Under the pieces are notes generated by a model. The model saw nothing but the letters and a program-made list of their open reading frames with translations, made no database searches and was not told where the DNA came from. A DNA stretch of 64,000 nt from Ixodes scapularis (taxonomy: Eukaryota > Arthropoda > Arachnida > Ixodida > Ixodidae). The DNA is taken from assembly GCF_016920785.2 (NCBI RefSeq), contig NW_024609857.1:67454252-67518251 (forward strand), written 5' to 3'. Shown in pieces: positions 1 to 11,854 of the stretch; position 1 is the first letter of the stretch, and every line of letters starts with the position of its first letter. The position numbers and the translations under genes were made by a program.

Positions 1-1545
1 TTTCTCTCCAATTAACTCTTAAATGTATTGCAAAAGGACGGAAAAAACGGTTTGATTGTGGGGTCTACGAGAGCTCGTAGAATCGTCAATCGTACTTATC
101 CTAAGCCACAGTCTTCTTTCTGTATTGTACGGGTAGCTGTATTTTTCTTATTGGAGTCCCTGGTCGCGCAAAGATCATGTCCCCCGCATCGGAGAGAAAC
201 GCCTGGTTAAAGTGTTAGTATTATCGTTGAACTGTCAATATCAAAGGAGCGTTTTTCGTCGTACAATCAACACCTTTAACCGATAGGTGCGTAGCTGCGC
301 ATCCGTGCATCGGCACTTAGCTGACTAACCATCATGCCTTCCTATAGATGAAATTAGAATATTTGTGATTGCTCTGTTTCTCTCTCGGCTCGTCAACGTC
401 GGCTTCAGTGGCACGACATTTTAGTATGACGAAAATACAGCAATGACTGGAGGAACGCGGAGTAAATATACGCACGAATCTGTATATTTAACAATACAAA
501 TTATTGTAGCACGTGACAGGCGAGACGGAATGAACAACGAACTTGAATGTAAAACAAGAAGAAAGGTTCAATCGAGATGGAATGTCCAACGAGACGGAAA
601 GTTTAACCAAGACGGAACGTCCAACGTGCCTGAATAATCATCATTTGTCGGTTGCGTCGACAGCAACCAGAACGGCAGCAGTGAGATATGCACCGGGAAC
701 GCCCGTAGCTCATGAGCGCTTCACGAAGCTGCTTCTTGCATTGTTCGCCACGCTGTGCCCCGCGAACGCTCGTCTTGGTGACTCTGTCGTTGCTATCGTG
801 TCTTTTTTTGTAAACGCATGAACTTTTCTACGTTACAACTTTGATAACGCTCCATCCTGATGTGGAAGGTATAGGAAGTATTCTCTGGCGGCAATAGCTG
901 AGTCCGCGGCTGCTGGGCGCAAACTAACAACGACCTTGCACTTTTTTTTTTTTTTTTGTAACGGGCATTTTACTTTTTTTGGATTGCCGGTCTTACCAGT
1001 TTATGAATGTGCATAAGCTCGCTGTCAGTATACACCGTGAACCGCGGACTTAGATAACCCGCCCAGTTAGAATGTTTCAATGTTGCAATATGTTAGAATG
1101 CTTCAATGTTGCAACATTCAGGCGCACTAGTATATAGGTTTACTGCTAATCTGAACTGATCAGACAAACACAAAAAGGGATGGCCACGGCATACCGTGTG
1201 TGACTTCCTCTTCTGCTTGCCGCTCTGACCCTTCCCCGGATGTACCTTCTTTCTTCCAGATGATCGCCGTCGGTTTTGCTTCTTCGCCGGTTTCGACACC
1301 AATTCTGCTTCATGAGGTATCTCTAGCTCATGGGGATCCTTCAGTTCGCCGACCACATCCATCTTCTTTCTGGTTCTCCTGCTTTTTCTTCCACAGTGCT
1401 GCTCTCAAATCGGCTCGATATGCGCTCGGGCGTGGCTTAGCGCGTTCTTCTGCTGCCGAAATCTCTTCTTTATCATCTAATACTGACCTCACGTGCACGC
1501 TTTGATCTAAGTACAAAAGGTTTTTCGGGGGCAAAGGGGTAGGGG
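1..1545. other. No gene recognised; two short degenerate repeats
   Basis: I see no gene here. About 515-630 holds a degenerate short repeat built on GAGACGGAA and TGTCCAAC words, reminiscent of the minisatellites at 32.5 and 35.5 kb. About 1067-1118 holds two near-identical 26-bp units beginning TTAGAATG. The remaining short frames lack domain-like composition. Confidence 0.5.
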
Positions 1546-1780
1546 GATCGGTGGCCGAGTGGGCTAGCGCACACCAGCTCGGAGCACGTGGGGCGAAAGC
1601 TCGCGCTGCAGAACCCAGGATGCTGGGCTCAATCCCTACTCCTGCCAATTTCGATCTGGATCAGCATCGTACCGGAGCGCGGTCGTGTATGACTACGGCG
1701 TGGTGCACGTTAAAGACCCCAGGCTAGCAGTCGTACTGCACTGGCTGTATTGCTCATTTACAGCGAGTGACTCGTCGCAG
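1546..1780 (+). repeat. tRNA-derived SINE
   Basis: A polymerase III A box (TGGCCGAGTGG, 1552-1562) is followed by a B-box-like motif (GGCTCAATCCC, 1626-1636) in a tRNA-Leu/Ser-like head. A tail follows that contains CACGTTAAAGACCCCAGG. The head recurs near 62361 and the tail (GGCTAGCAGTC...) near 62770, so this is a dispersed family. The layout resembles the tick Ruka SINE described from Rhipicephalus; that identification is from memory of the family layout, not an alignment. The antisense frame at 1328-1648 is an artefact of the SINE. Confidence 0.7.
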
Positions 1781-2851
1781 CTTTGAAATTTCCGACGAAC
1801 TACACTCTGTCTGAATATCCACGCAACCCTAATTATTGAAAGGCTATACTCACACGAGGGATAAATCCGCGCAAGGCTGTGCGTGACGTCAACAGTAGGC
1901 GCAATTTCTTCCTCAGCTTTGTCATTCCCTCCGAGGAAGTGCAAAGGGGGGGGGGGGGGGGGGGAGGAAGAGCAGGAGGAGGAGAGATATCAGCGTTTGC
2001 AGTCTGTTTGAACGGTTTCAGCACTTGACACCACCCCAGACGAATTTAGCGAGCTCTAAATTTGAGACCAAATAGTTTAACAAAAAAATATTATTGAAAA
2101 CAAACTGATCCGCCACCAAACCAGGATTGTCTGTGCCGCTCGAGCATCCATCCCCCACTCGGCTGCAGAGTTGACGCCACAGCGTCGCATTGCCAAATCC
2201 TCGACGTTTTCGTCGCGTGATGCGCGTGCCGGGGAGAAAACCCCCGGCTTTCTTCCTCGTGTGGCGGGGGATCGGTGGACGATTGGACTAGCGCCAGACA
2301 TGCACGTAACGTGTTACTTGCAACGGGTTACTTCGACCTAGATACTTTTTTCGGTAACAAGTAACGGCATCTCGTTACTTTTGAGAAGTAACAAGTACAA
2401 CACCGTTTATACAGCCTCGTTTTAATTCTAACCTAAGTACGCGTATATTGTGAGAAAGGCAGATGGGCAACCCGAAATACAACTAAGAAGCAGGACAGTA
2501 GAGCAACGCTTATAGCTAAACATGTCAGCAGAACTTTACAGGTGGGGATGTCGTTCACCATAGACTCCTTACTTACAAAGCCCGGCAGTTCGACGACGGA
2601 GCCATAAAGTGCGCGGTCGCAGATTTGGGGCGCGAGGCTCTGGTAGCAGAGAGAATTTCTTGGGGAGCCTGGTCGTCAGGGCACAGCTTTTGCGGCGGTG
2701 AGGACCCGAAATATGGTTTTCAAACGACGAGAAAAGGAGCGGTAGAGCGAGGAACGTGAGAAGCACGAGCGGACATTCCATCAATCGGGAGAAGTGTGTT
2801 TCTTCCACCGTGGTTTCGGAGTTTGGCAGTTTAAGGATACGCATGTCACGG

Positions 2852-3302
2852 TTAAAGGGATACTGAACCAAGGAATTTAGTGTCCATAATAAGTGGCGCA
2901 CGTTCTTCCCACGAGCCAGCAGCCGCCGGTGTGCGCGAGCACACGCAACAAAAATGACGTCACAGACCTCCATTCGCGGTTGAGATGACAGTGAAATGTA
3001 TGGGCTTCGGACCAAAGAAGAATTAAGACAAGTTTTTCATCTACACAGTGGTGTCTGGTGTAAAAGGTGAGCAATGAATTGGTCTAACAAGCACGTAGCT
3101 TTCCCTTGTAGAGATGAAAAGCCTGTCTTTATTCTCCTTTAGTCCGAAGCCCATACATTTCACTATCATCTCAACCGCGAATGGAGGTCTGTGACGTCAT
3201 TTTTGTTGCGTGTGCTCGCGCACACCGGCGGCTGCTGGCTCGTGGAAAGAACGTGCGCCACTTATTATGGACAATAAATTCTTTGGTTCAGTATCCCTTT
3301 AA
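2852..3302. mobile_element. Fold-back MITE with ~175-bp inverted arms
   Basis: The left arm (2852-3030) begins TTAAAGGGATACTGAACCAA and the right arm (3128-3302) is its reverse complement over about 175 bp with few mismatches. A spacer of about 97 bp lies between them. The flanks carry an 11-bp near-direct repeat, GCATGTCACGG (2841-2851) and GCATGTTACGG (3303-3313), which could be a long target-site duplication as made by Mutator-like elements. No coding capacity is seen; the frames on each strand mirror one another because of the palindrome. Confidence 0.8.
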
Positions 3303-3689
3303 GCATGTTACGGATAAAAAACAAAACAAAAAAAAAAACAAGGCGCAGGATGGCTCCAAAAACACGTTTTTCGTGTAAGGCTCGTCAAATATTGAGGCGC
3401 TGGAGAAAAGCAGCCTTCTGCGTGAGGTCCTTATTTCGAACTCTTTTTGTTCGCGTTCCGCCCACTGCAAAGCATGCGGGAAGGGCTGCAGCAGGCACCT
3501 CGCATTGCTGCGTCGCAGTGTTGTTCCGCAACATGAAGGCCGTCTGCTTCATTGATCTCTATTGCAGTAGGCGGGATCGCGGACCGCGGCTTCAGCAGCT
3601 GGGGCCGAGTGTCGCCACCGGTGGCCATAGGAAGCGAGCAAGCCGGCCGTGTCGCGGCGGTCGCCTATTGTTCGCCGCGACCTGGCGGT

Positions 3690-4015
3690 AGCCGCCGCAG
3701 GAGCATCGGGCAGCAATGGCGAAGAACAGCACGGCGGACAGCGTCCCCGTCGTGATTACGACGGAATTTAAGGCAGTTACGAGTTCGGAAAGTTAATTCG
3801 GAAGCCGGTGCCGCCGGCTCAGAATCATCGCGAAGTAATAGTAACGAACAGCACAGAGGACAGTGGGCGACTACGAATCCGGAAAGCTTCTTCGGCAGCC
3901 GGTGCAGAATCATCGGGGGGAAGCAGTGGCGATTAGCAGCACAGCGGACAGTGTTCCCGGGGTGATTACGACGGGGTTTAAGGCGGTTACGAATCCAGAA
4001 AGCTTCTTCCGTGGT
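3690..4015. repeat. Tandem repeat, ~208-bp period, with a partial middle copy
   Basis: The block starting near 3717 (GCGAAGAACAGCACGGCGGA, then GTGATTACGACGG and a TTTAAGGC motif) recurs near 3925 with about 80-90% visible identity. A shorter partial copy lies near 3840. The shared right end reads GGAAAGCTTCTTC. The frame at 3863-4165 crosses the repeat and I do not regard it as a gene. Confidence 0.6.
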
Positions 4016-5149
4016 GCCAATATGACGAAGAGAAAATTTTTTCATGAATCTGGCCGCGTGTACGACGTGAAGGAGGTCCGTTTCGACGGACAAGTGGATG
4101 TCACGGAGCGCCGTACTCTGCAAACAAAATTAAGCGCGCCCGCAAAACAATTTAGTTGGCGTTGAGGGGACTGCGGTAATTATGTACGTTTATTTCTTAA
4201 TCAACTTGACAATAACTGGGCGATTTTTTTTTCGCGCCGTTTTGCGATTCTCTTTACTATCTTCCTGTAGGCTGATGGAAACATCCAAGGGTAGGCTTAG
4301 GAGGGCGACCGCATTCCGCTTCTCGATTCCGGTGAAGTATTTGCTGCATAGAGTTTGCCGTCGGTGTCGATGCTGTTCTATCGTCGCTAGAAGAGAAAAG
4401 AAGGTAACTGTATTATACGTCAGCAGCTTAAACAAAGCACGAACTGGAAGGTAAGAAACACCATTAACCTGTATGGACGCACAAGTCGTACCCAGGTCGC
4501 GCAGTGCTCCGCCTCGTACGGCTTCGATGGGACGATGTAGTACTACGTGCCGTGCGCGATCTTCGACGTGCTGTTTCAGCCGACCAGGCAGCACTTGTTG
4601 CGGCTTTCTTGGTGCGGAATAGTCATCTCAAAAATTACAGCGCTAACCCACTACAACGCACAACCAACGCAGCGACTGGCAGAAGATGCCCGATGCAACG
4701 GACCCGTTTGCCGCTAGGGGCGCCCTGGTCGGGGCTTGAATTAGATCCGCACGGTTTCTATTGATTGACACCACCAAATGCATGGGACTCTACGGGGAAA
4801 CCGAGAAAAAGTGTCATTTTCCCCGCTTCTAAGCTGTTGTTTGCACTGAAACGTTTTGGCTGCCTTTCGATAAGCCCGTCAAGTAGTCGGCGCACAAACA
4901 TTACAACTGAGAGCCCTCGCAGTTCTTTTAAATACATTTTTTTTTTTTGTGGTCGAGAGTGACTCCGCTGGGCGAAAAATGTAGTGCAGCTCAATGAGGC
5001 AAGAGTTACAGAGTTACCGCGGAGTCGGTGGCGGTTTTGTTCAGCTGGGTTTAGCAGACGACAAGCTCGAAGGCTTTGTCACGCGGAATTCGCTCACTCC
5101 CGGAAAGCCGCTGTCAGGATGGAACTTCCTTGTCATTCATCAGCCTCTG
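4016..5149. other. No gene recognised
   Basis: Several frames of 65-134 codons occur on both strands, overlapping one another. None shows a recognisable motif, splice context or start context. I see no repeat structure beyond poly-T runs near 4223 and 4936. Confidence 0.4.
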
Positions 5150-5345
5150 GGCATCCCCGAGGACGGGTTCCGGAAGAAATGTCCCCGGAAAAAACGTCCC
5201 CGGAAAAGATGTCTCTGGAAAAATAGTCCCCGGAAAATATGTCCCCGGAAAAAAACGCCCCAAATGGAAAGTAGGAAAAAATGTCTATAAAAGGGTTCTC
5301 TCTCGCTGGGTTTTCCCTCATTCTCATGGCCTTCGGGCGGTCCTG
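5150..5345. repeat. CCCCGGAAAA minisatellite with unique arm
   Basis: About seven degenerate ~15-bp units of the form GTCCCCGGAAAAAA (5176-5262) are followed by a unique arm containing CTCATTCTCATGGCC (5318-5332). An inverted relative lies at 41797-41960, where the arm CGGACCGCCCAAAGGCC precedes GGGGACATTTT-type units. The co-occurrence of arm and minisatellite at two sites indicates a dispersed element family. The overlapping lysine/arginine/serine-rich frames are translations of the repeat. Confidence 0.7.
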
Positions 5346-5480
5346 TCAATAGAGAGTTTTAGTAGACCGTTTTAATCTTCCGCTCCGCTCTGAGGGTGCC
5401 AAACTGCGCATGCGCGGCCCGCTTCGCCGGAATGGAAAGCGGAGGTCCAAAAACGCGTTTTAGTAGAGCGTTTTTCTTCA
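5346..5480. repeat. Dispersed repeat, TAGAGAGTTTTAGTAGACCG family
   Basis: TAGAGAGTTTTAGTAGACCG here recurs in inverted orientation near 32400-32430. Both copies are followed inward by a GCTCCGCTCT and GCGCATGCGC-like GC-rich segment. A second TTTTAGTAGAGCG motif at 5458-5472 suggests further terminal structure. No coding content is seen. Confidence 0.55.
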
Positions 5481-6008
5481 GCGTAAGAGCGTTTTGAGCG
5501 GGTTCGAAAAATTTGCTTGCGTAGCCCCCAAGTGGACGTTTATAGTACTAGTCAGACAAAAAAACCTAAGCGTTAACACCAAGAGAGTAAATGGGAGCGT
5601 GATTGTAGAGGTAGTAAAAACGAAGGCGACAATAATAAACACAAAAGAGTAGGCACACACTGGGTCGCTAAACTCGTCAAGCACAACTTTGTGTCCGAAA
5701 GTTGCGGAACGCGCTAATTGGACTCTCGCGACGCTGACGTCGCGCCGAGCGAGGTGTCAATCATTCAAAGCAAAGTTCATCGAGGCGCGCGTGCGGCGCG
5801 TGAGGGGCGCGAGGAGCCCGCTGATTGAACGGCTTCGCCGATGACGTAGCGCCCATTTGTCCCGACATCCCTACGCCAAGCTAAAATTAATGCTTTGCAG
5901 ATTGTCCCTAGGCGACCTGCTGACGCTCAAAATCCCTCCGAAGTTTGTGTAAAAAAGAAACCTCGTTTGTCGAAGTTGTCGCTGACGTCAAAGTGACGTT
6001 TCCGAACT

Positions 6009-6400
6009 TTGCGAGAGTCGTGGTTTCAGCTCGAGATCTTCGCTTCGAATCGAGGCGAAGTTAAACGTTGTCAACATGGCGGTGCCGTACGCAGCGGCCG
6101 AGCTTATCTTCCGCCAACGTCGGCGTCGCTACCGAGAGCACCGGGGACGCCTTTCAACTCCCCGACGACGACTTTCGGCGACAGTACCGGCTATCAAAAG
6201 CCGTTGTGCGTTGACTCTGCGACGAGCTTCGTTCGCCGCCTCGGACCGTGGAACAACAAGTTCTCTGCGCGCTCCGGTTCTTCGGAGCCGGTAGCTTTCA
6301 TTCAAGGCATGGTGGCGACTGACAAGTACCTGTCAGTCTCCCACATGACCGTGAACCGGGCTGTCAGAGCTTTTGCGGCTGTCATCGCTTTTTTTTTTTT
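6009..6400 (+). pseudogene. PIF/Harbinger transposase N-terminal exon fragment
   Basis: Reading across frames gives GDAFQLPDDDFRRQYRLSKA, a stop where a Trp is expected, LCDELR, VEQQVLCALRFFGAG and then QGMVATDKYLSVSHMTVNRA. These follow, in order, residues ~33-118 of the intact Harbinger transposase at 15302-18097 (DAFELPEEIFRKQYRLPK, WLCDELREE, QGMVASDEHV). The catalytic region is missing, so this is a truncated exon-1 fragment with an in-frame stop and at least one frameshift. It ends in a poly-T run at 6389-6404. Confidence 0.8.
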
Positions 6401-6404
6401 TTTC

Positions 6405-6859
6405 TGTAATATTTGAAGAGGTACTAATAAGCTGGTATACAATTCAGAATGTTGAAAAACAAACAAGAACCGGGGTAATTCTTGGGTAGGGTCGAGTCTC
6501 CCGGCAGCCGGCAGAATTATTTCCCCGAAATTCTACTGGCAGTCGTCACTCATTGGCGGTCAAATCAGTTCATCGAACGACGTGTCATCGACAGATCGTT
6601 TCATCGGCACGCGATGTAATCACATGAAAGAGATTGTCTTCCGTTAGAGGTATATACACATTAAGCATTTTCCCACCTTTAAACATGTAAGTGGGGTGTC
6701 CCATAACTAACACCTTAATAAGTGTAGCAATGGACCTTATAAAAGAAATGTAAACTTCACACCTTTAAAAATGTGTGATTTTTTAAACACGTTTCTTAAA
6801 ATGTATGATAATGCGTACACCTTTTTATAAAGATGTAAAACTACAATACCCCTTCTCGT
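6405..6859. other. Degenerate ACACCTTT-type short repeat region
   Basis: No gene is seen. From about 6650 to 6850 the sequence repeats words such as ACACCTTTAAAAATGTG and AAACATGTAAG in both orientations, and a similar word (AAGGTGTAATTACC) follows the hAT-like MITE at 7051. This looks like one degenerate repeat into which the MITE inserted. Confidence 0.45.
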
Positions 6860-7042
6860 CAGGCACGTAGCCAAGGGGGGGGGGGGGGGGCATAAGGCAT
6901 GGCCTTCCCGCCCCCCCCCCCCCCCCCCCGAAATTTTCCATTTTGCTGGGGCCTCCTCTCCTCCCTCCCCCTCATAGAGCACTTTGTCATCGGCGCCCCC
7001 CCCCCCCCCCCCCCCCTAAACAAAAATCTGGCTACGTGCCTG
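6860..7042. mobile_element. hAT-like MITE with 8-bp target-site duplication
   Basis: CAGGCACGTAGCCA (6860-6873) is matched in inverted orientation by TGGCTACGTGCCTG (7029-7042). Outside them lie CTTCTCGT (6852-6859) and CTTCTCCT (7043-7050), an 8-bp duplication with one mismatch, as expected for the hAT superfamily. The interior is three G/C homopolymer blocks and has no coding capacity. The long Gly/Pro-rich frames across it are homopolymer translation. Confidence 0.75.
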
Positions 7043-7739
7043 CTTCTCCTCAAGGTGTAATTACCACAGTACATTTCTTTTTTGGGGTGTACACAGTGGC
7101 GCGGGACCCATTAATATGACTGAACAAATAAATTACACAAACGAGTCGCCGAAACAGCACGTTGCTTCTTGGCGAGTGTCGAGGCAATATCGTCCGAAAA
7201 CCGGCTTCAATATTGGCCGGATGTACGGTTTTGCGCCTCGTCCCTACATCCGGCAGGTATGGGACTACCAATGCAAATAAACGATTTACGTCTAATAGCA
7301 CTGGCACCACTGATTTCTTAGGAGGCTAGAACGTGGATAGAGGCCTGTATTGCTGGGGTCGAGCGGCACCACCGGCAGTCATCGCTTGACACGATCTTAT
7401 GCATGCTATAGGAGAAACGGGAAAACTCAATCTTATTACGTTAGTAGGTTGTTCTCTACCATGAAACTTCTATCATGTTTCCGCAAATAACAGTTAATAT
7501 TGTGGGCAAGAATATTAAACGCGTTAAAATACCAATCTTGTTTAACTAAATGTTGTGTGGTTGAGGGTCCAGGGCTACTTTGTTGGGCGTTAACTGTTAT
7601 GTGTTTAATGAGACAAGGGCTACCGAGAGTTATTGTGGAGTCATCCGTGATTTCGGAGTCATCAAAGCTCAGCAAACGATAAGTTAGAATGCCTTTACTG
7701 GGGATTTTCGCATCGTTTTGACCGCTTGTACATAGTGCT

Positions 7740-8170
7740 TCATGGTGAAAGCTTTTTCTTTGAACTCCTGTGAGGGCTTCCGTGACAAACTGAAACTCGG
7801 AGCGTGCCGTTCAGTCGCTCGACGTGCCATTTATTTAGCAACCGAAGCAAGCGACGTCGGTAAAGTCAATCGTGCTCCGGCCATCTTTTTTTTAATCGAT
7901 GTTCAAACGCTTGACGAATGTCTATTTGATCTCCAAGAACCCGACATAAACATCGCAGCACGTCATAAAATGCTCGCCCTCGAGCACCGCGTACAAGCTT
8001 CCAATTTTTGCATGTTTCTTCCTTAGACTTGCGTGTATTGCCTCATGGTGTAAAAGGCCAAAGCAACAAGGACGAAAACGAAGGGAGAACTAGACAGGAC
8101 GCGGCATATTGCCTGTCGTCAAGCGATGGCCGCCGGTGAGGCCAGTGAAGGGCTCCCAATTCGCGATACA
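7740..8170. repeat. Dispersed repeat shared with 42385-42640
   Basis: Segments such as ATTTGATCTCCAA, CGACATAA, ATCGCAGCAC and GACTTGCGTGTATTGCCT occur in the same order here and at 42420-42560, followed in both by a CAAGCGATGGCCGCC-like segment. An inverted relative of that last part lies at 3550-3635. This is a medium-copy repeat without recognisable coding sequence; the 94-codon frame inside is not supported. Confidence 0.6.
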
Positions 8171-8958
8171 GACTTGCACTAGGAGAGTTCTAACGCATTA
8201 CACCCGCCGAGTGCTGCACGGAGAACAGGCTCCGAACGAACTTGCCGAATGCACCCAGTGCAGACTGATGCTGTCGCCATAGATGTTGTTGAAAAGTACC
8301 GACCTCAAACCGAAACTAGCGCCTTTTTGTTCGACGTGATGGGTGGGAATGCGAGAGCGCAGTCGCTGAAATCGTTTAAACGTTGGTTGCTGCAACGTGG
8401 AACTTACATTTCCGATGACTTCCACTTAAGCAACTTGGCTGTCAGAGATATCTACAGACGACGTAAGTTTCCGAAACCAGTTGACTACAAAACAGCATAC
8501 GCTTGAGGAAATTGATGGCCCTGTACGCGCAAGAGCTTGCTTCGTTTTAAGCATAGTATTATGAATGAACCACTGAAAGGATACGGCTTAAATCTAGTTC
8601 TTTGGAACATCTAGCAATACGTTTCAAGGCTTTTTATTTCCCTGGTGAGGGCATTCAGAACGAGAGCTTTCTCAAAACAAAGGCTGTGTTCCAAAACTTA
8701 CTCGATCCGACCCCAGAGTAAAGGTTTCGCACCGTGGCGTTTCAAAACTTACTCGAGCTTACTCGATGACGTCACAACTCGCGTTTCAGAAGCGGGTTGT
8801 TTACTCCGGAGTAACTACTCGCGCTACCCTCCTCGATCGGGGGGTAACGTCGGATCAAATCGAGTAAATAGGTCACGTGATCTGCTCGTCGTCTGCTTTC
8901 TGCGCTAACAGCCGTCAAAGCTCGTTTGCGTTGTTGCGTTCGGTGACAGATTGCAAGA

Positions 8959-11612
8959 ATGGCTGAGAACTCGACGCCGTCGTTTTTGTGCGGTTATTGC
9001 GACATGTCTTTCTCAACTCATGAGTTAGCTGTGCAACACATTCACAGCGTACATCTTGCGCAAACAGGTATGCACATATTTCTCAGTAGCAATTTCTCTG
9101 CATCCTCGCTCTCAGCGTTGGAGTGAACTCGCTGTTCATGCTTTCAAGATTGAAGGCGTTCGACACTGACCGGATTACTTAGTTATTAAAAAGGAGACGT
9201 CAAATGAAGCCCTATATTACAGGGACCCGACGTTTCGAGGCCTACTCGGGCTCTTTTTCAGGGGTGACTGCATGAATTTGCTTTGCTCTGGATCATCTAC
9301 TTCTTCGTCTAGGGTGGTGTTTTTCTTTTTGCATCGGTGATGTGACGAAGCCCGTTTACGTATGCGGATGGTGAAGCACCGAGGGATCTGTTGATGTTTC
9401 CTGGCGTGCTTTGAATATGCCAGGATTCTAAGAAAGTCTCTGCCGGGGATTGGGTTCAATGTCGATGACGAGGTGTACGTTTCCTCGGTGATGTATAACT
9501 TGGCTAGAAAAGAAAAAGAAAATATCGCTGACGAGGCTGTCACGCGGCAACAGACAATGCCGTGGACATACATTCTTATTTTCTAGACTGAGAAAGTTGC
9601 ACTGCCAGTTTTCTCTGGGTGGAATCGAGCACCGGAATTTACGCACCTTTCGCCCGAGGTGTATTTGAAGGGCACGGAATTTCGGTATACTTAAAGACAA
9701 TGATTGCGTAATGGTACAGAGCTCTGACGAAGAGCGGAATTAGGAGATATAATTTTGTATTCAATCTATACACAGCCCATGTGAAGGCTGAGCAAGACGG
9801 CCGCCACCTCCGAAACAGCCAGCTGAGAAGGAGGTGTATGTTTATTGGGCTGAGGACTTGTACGTTCAAGGCTGAAAATAGTCGAACACAGTAGATGATG
9901 ATGATGAAATTATGAAGTAGATGATAAACATGGTTAAAAATCGCGCACAAAGAGACAAGAACAAACGAGGAGTGCAACACAGACAGGCACGTCTGTCTTC
10001 TACGTTCCTTCCTCGTTTGTTCTTGTCTCTTCGTGCGCGATTTCTAACCGTGTTCAACCTTTACCAAGACGCCCAGCTTACTACTTTACTATAAAGATGC
10101 AAGTATCTTTTTTTTCCAGAGTAAGCATAATAGCGCTTGTAAGCAGTGAAGGCTTGGAAAATTTTATGTAAATGATCAGTCAACATGCGCCCCCCCCCCC
10201 TTTTTTTTTTCCCACCCTAAAAAAATGCCGTTCAGTTTTAAAGTTCTCTCTGTGATATATTTTTGTTTTTCAGCGTCAAAACTAAGGTAATTAAGTTACA
10301 TATTTCACTGAGTACCGCTACACTGCGTGGAATATGATTTTAAATTTCCGCAAATTGTAATCGATTCAAATTATGATGCGGGGAACGCATATGTATAAGG
10401 CACCTGGAGTTTAATAACAGCGATTGCTCTAACTAATAAAAACAAATGTTTGATGTCTAACTGAAATGAGTTTTGATCTCAATATGCAGTTCAAAAGGAA
10501 GCTGACCAAGTGGAGCCGGTGGAGCCACCTCCAAAAACATTGACGCCAAGCAAGGAGGCGTACGTGTATTGGACACGACCAGCCGTACTGGCCTTAATCG
10601 AACGATGCGCCAAGATGGAAAAAAAAGTAATCCTGTCTCCAAGACGTTCTGGAAAGGGTAAAACGATACATTTTCAGGTATTTTGTATTATCGCTGTGAA
10701 ATGAAGGAAATGCATGCTCGTGCCACAACTGCGTAGTGGGAATTTCCTCTTCTTTTTTTTTTGTCTTTTGTAGCACGCATTTTTTATTTTATTTATGTTT
10801 TTAACGAAGATAAGGAAAATATGTCTTTGCTTACCTGGGACTAGACATCTACAACGCGTAACATTTCACACGAGCATGTCTGAAGATGAGAGATGTTTAC
10901 AAAAGTCCAAATGTTTGCACTGATAGGGAACTCGCCGGTTTGGTGGGCTTGCTTTTAATATAAAGAGGCAGAATGTCAATTTTGACTACTATTTCAGGGA
11001 GCGTTCATTTGGACAATCCGGTCACATGAAACTAAATACACTAAAAAAATTGGTGGTGATTTATTTCAGGCTGGCCAAGACCCTCAATGAAATGGGGTAC
11101 CCAGTCACTGAAAACCAGTGTTGCAATAAATGGAAAAATTTGAAAAAAGCGTATAAAGGTGTTAAGGACCACAACGCCAAGAGCGGCAACGACAAGTACG
11201 CATTTCACGTCTCCATTTTTATATTTCTTGAGTGAGATTTTGATGAAATCTTTCAGCACTGTATTAATCTCGCAGGAAGGATTGGCCATTCCTCAAGGAA
11301 ATGGATGAAATCTTCGGGCGAAGGCCGGAGGTGGTCCCTCTGGCTGTTGCGAGCGCCTCAGCTGGTCTGAGCGTCAGGGAAACCGGAGAGGAGCCGAAGG
11401 CGGAGTGCAGCCGAGGAAGCAAGAGAATGTCGATACTCTCGGAGTCACATGAGTTGCTGTCCAAAAAAATGGCCTTAGAAGAAAGGAAAGTCAAGGCCCT
11501 AGAGGATTTTAATTGTTTCTTTAAGGATTTTTTAGAACTCAAGAAAGCAGAAAAAGCCAGAGCGGAAGAAGAGCCATTATGTATGAAACTTCGTAATCTA
11601 GATTTTAATTGA
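8959..11612 (+). CDS. Myb/SANT-like DNA-binding protein with C2H2 exon (Harbinger accessory gene)
   Basis: I infer a spliced gene. Exon 1 (8959-9067) encodes an N-terminal C2H2 finger (CGYC then HIHSVH; C11, C14, H27, H32) ending CAG/GTATGC. Exon 2 (10490-10677) continues in frame into SKEAYVYWTRPAVLALIERC, the start of a Myb/SANT-like trihelix domain. The next coding block (about 11071-11195) has NEMGYPVTENQCCNKWKNLK, followed by an 80-bp GT-AG intron (11196-11275) and exon 11276-11612 (WPFLKEMDEIF and a charged, coiled-coil-like tail). The junction between 10677 and 11071 does not resolve in frame: a relic segment with acceptor at 10997 leads out of frame, so the gene may be broken. It converges on a Harbinger transposase at 11855-13309, the usual pairing for PIF/Harbinger, so it probably acts with that transposase in DNA binding. 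The long first intron holds a Penelope-like remnant and a hairpin repeat. Confidence 0.65.
9190..9280 (-). mobile_element. Penelope-like 3' remnant with hammerhead-like motif
   Basis: On the minus strand CTGAAAA (9261-9255) is followed by a stem GAGCCC / GGCCTC around a GAGTA loop and then GAAACGTC. This resembles a hammerhead core (CUGANGA ... GAAA) with one core base changed. Such motifs sit in the terminal repeats of Penelope-like elements, and a related motif follows the element at 56-59 kb. The short fragment lies inside the first intron of the SANT-like gene. Confidence 0.4.
9931..10049. repeat. Inverted repeat hairpin, ~40-bp arms
   Basis: GGTTAAAAATCGCGCACAAA begins the left arm (9932-9970), and the right arm (10011-10049) is its reverse complement with few mismatches, ending GCGCGATTTCTAACC. 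The loop is about 40 bp. The arms share the word AGAGACAAGAACAAACGAGG. It lies within the first intron of the SANT-like gene. Confidence 0.75.
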
Positions 11613-11854
11613 CGAGCAAAGAGCTGCAAAGATGTGTTCACCTTCAATGTTATTTATTTTGTGTGAGTGTGTGAAGATACAAGTCACAATGATTAACATG
11701 CATTCGCGTAACCACGGGATCACAAAGAAGTGTGAAAGTTCCAACTAGTTTTTAATTATTAACAGTAAATTGATGAATACATAAAAAATAAAAAAATAGG
11801 TTGGTCTCCTATTCTTGTTAATAAACATGAACTATGTACATATATACCGGGGCT

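Noticed and set aside
6737..7074. Gly/Pro-rich minus-strand frames
   Set aside because: They translate the G and C homopolymers of the hAT-like MITE.
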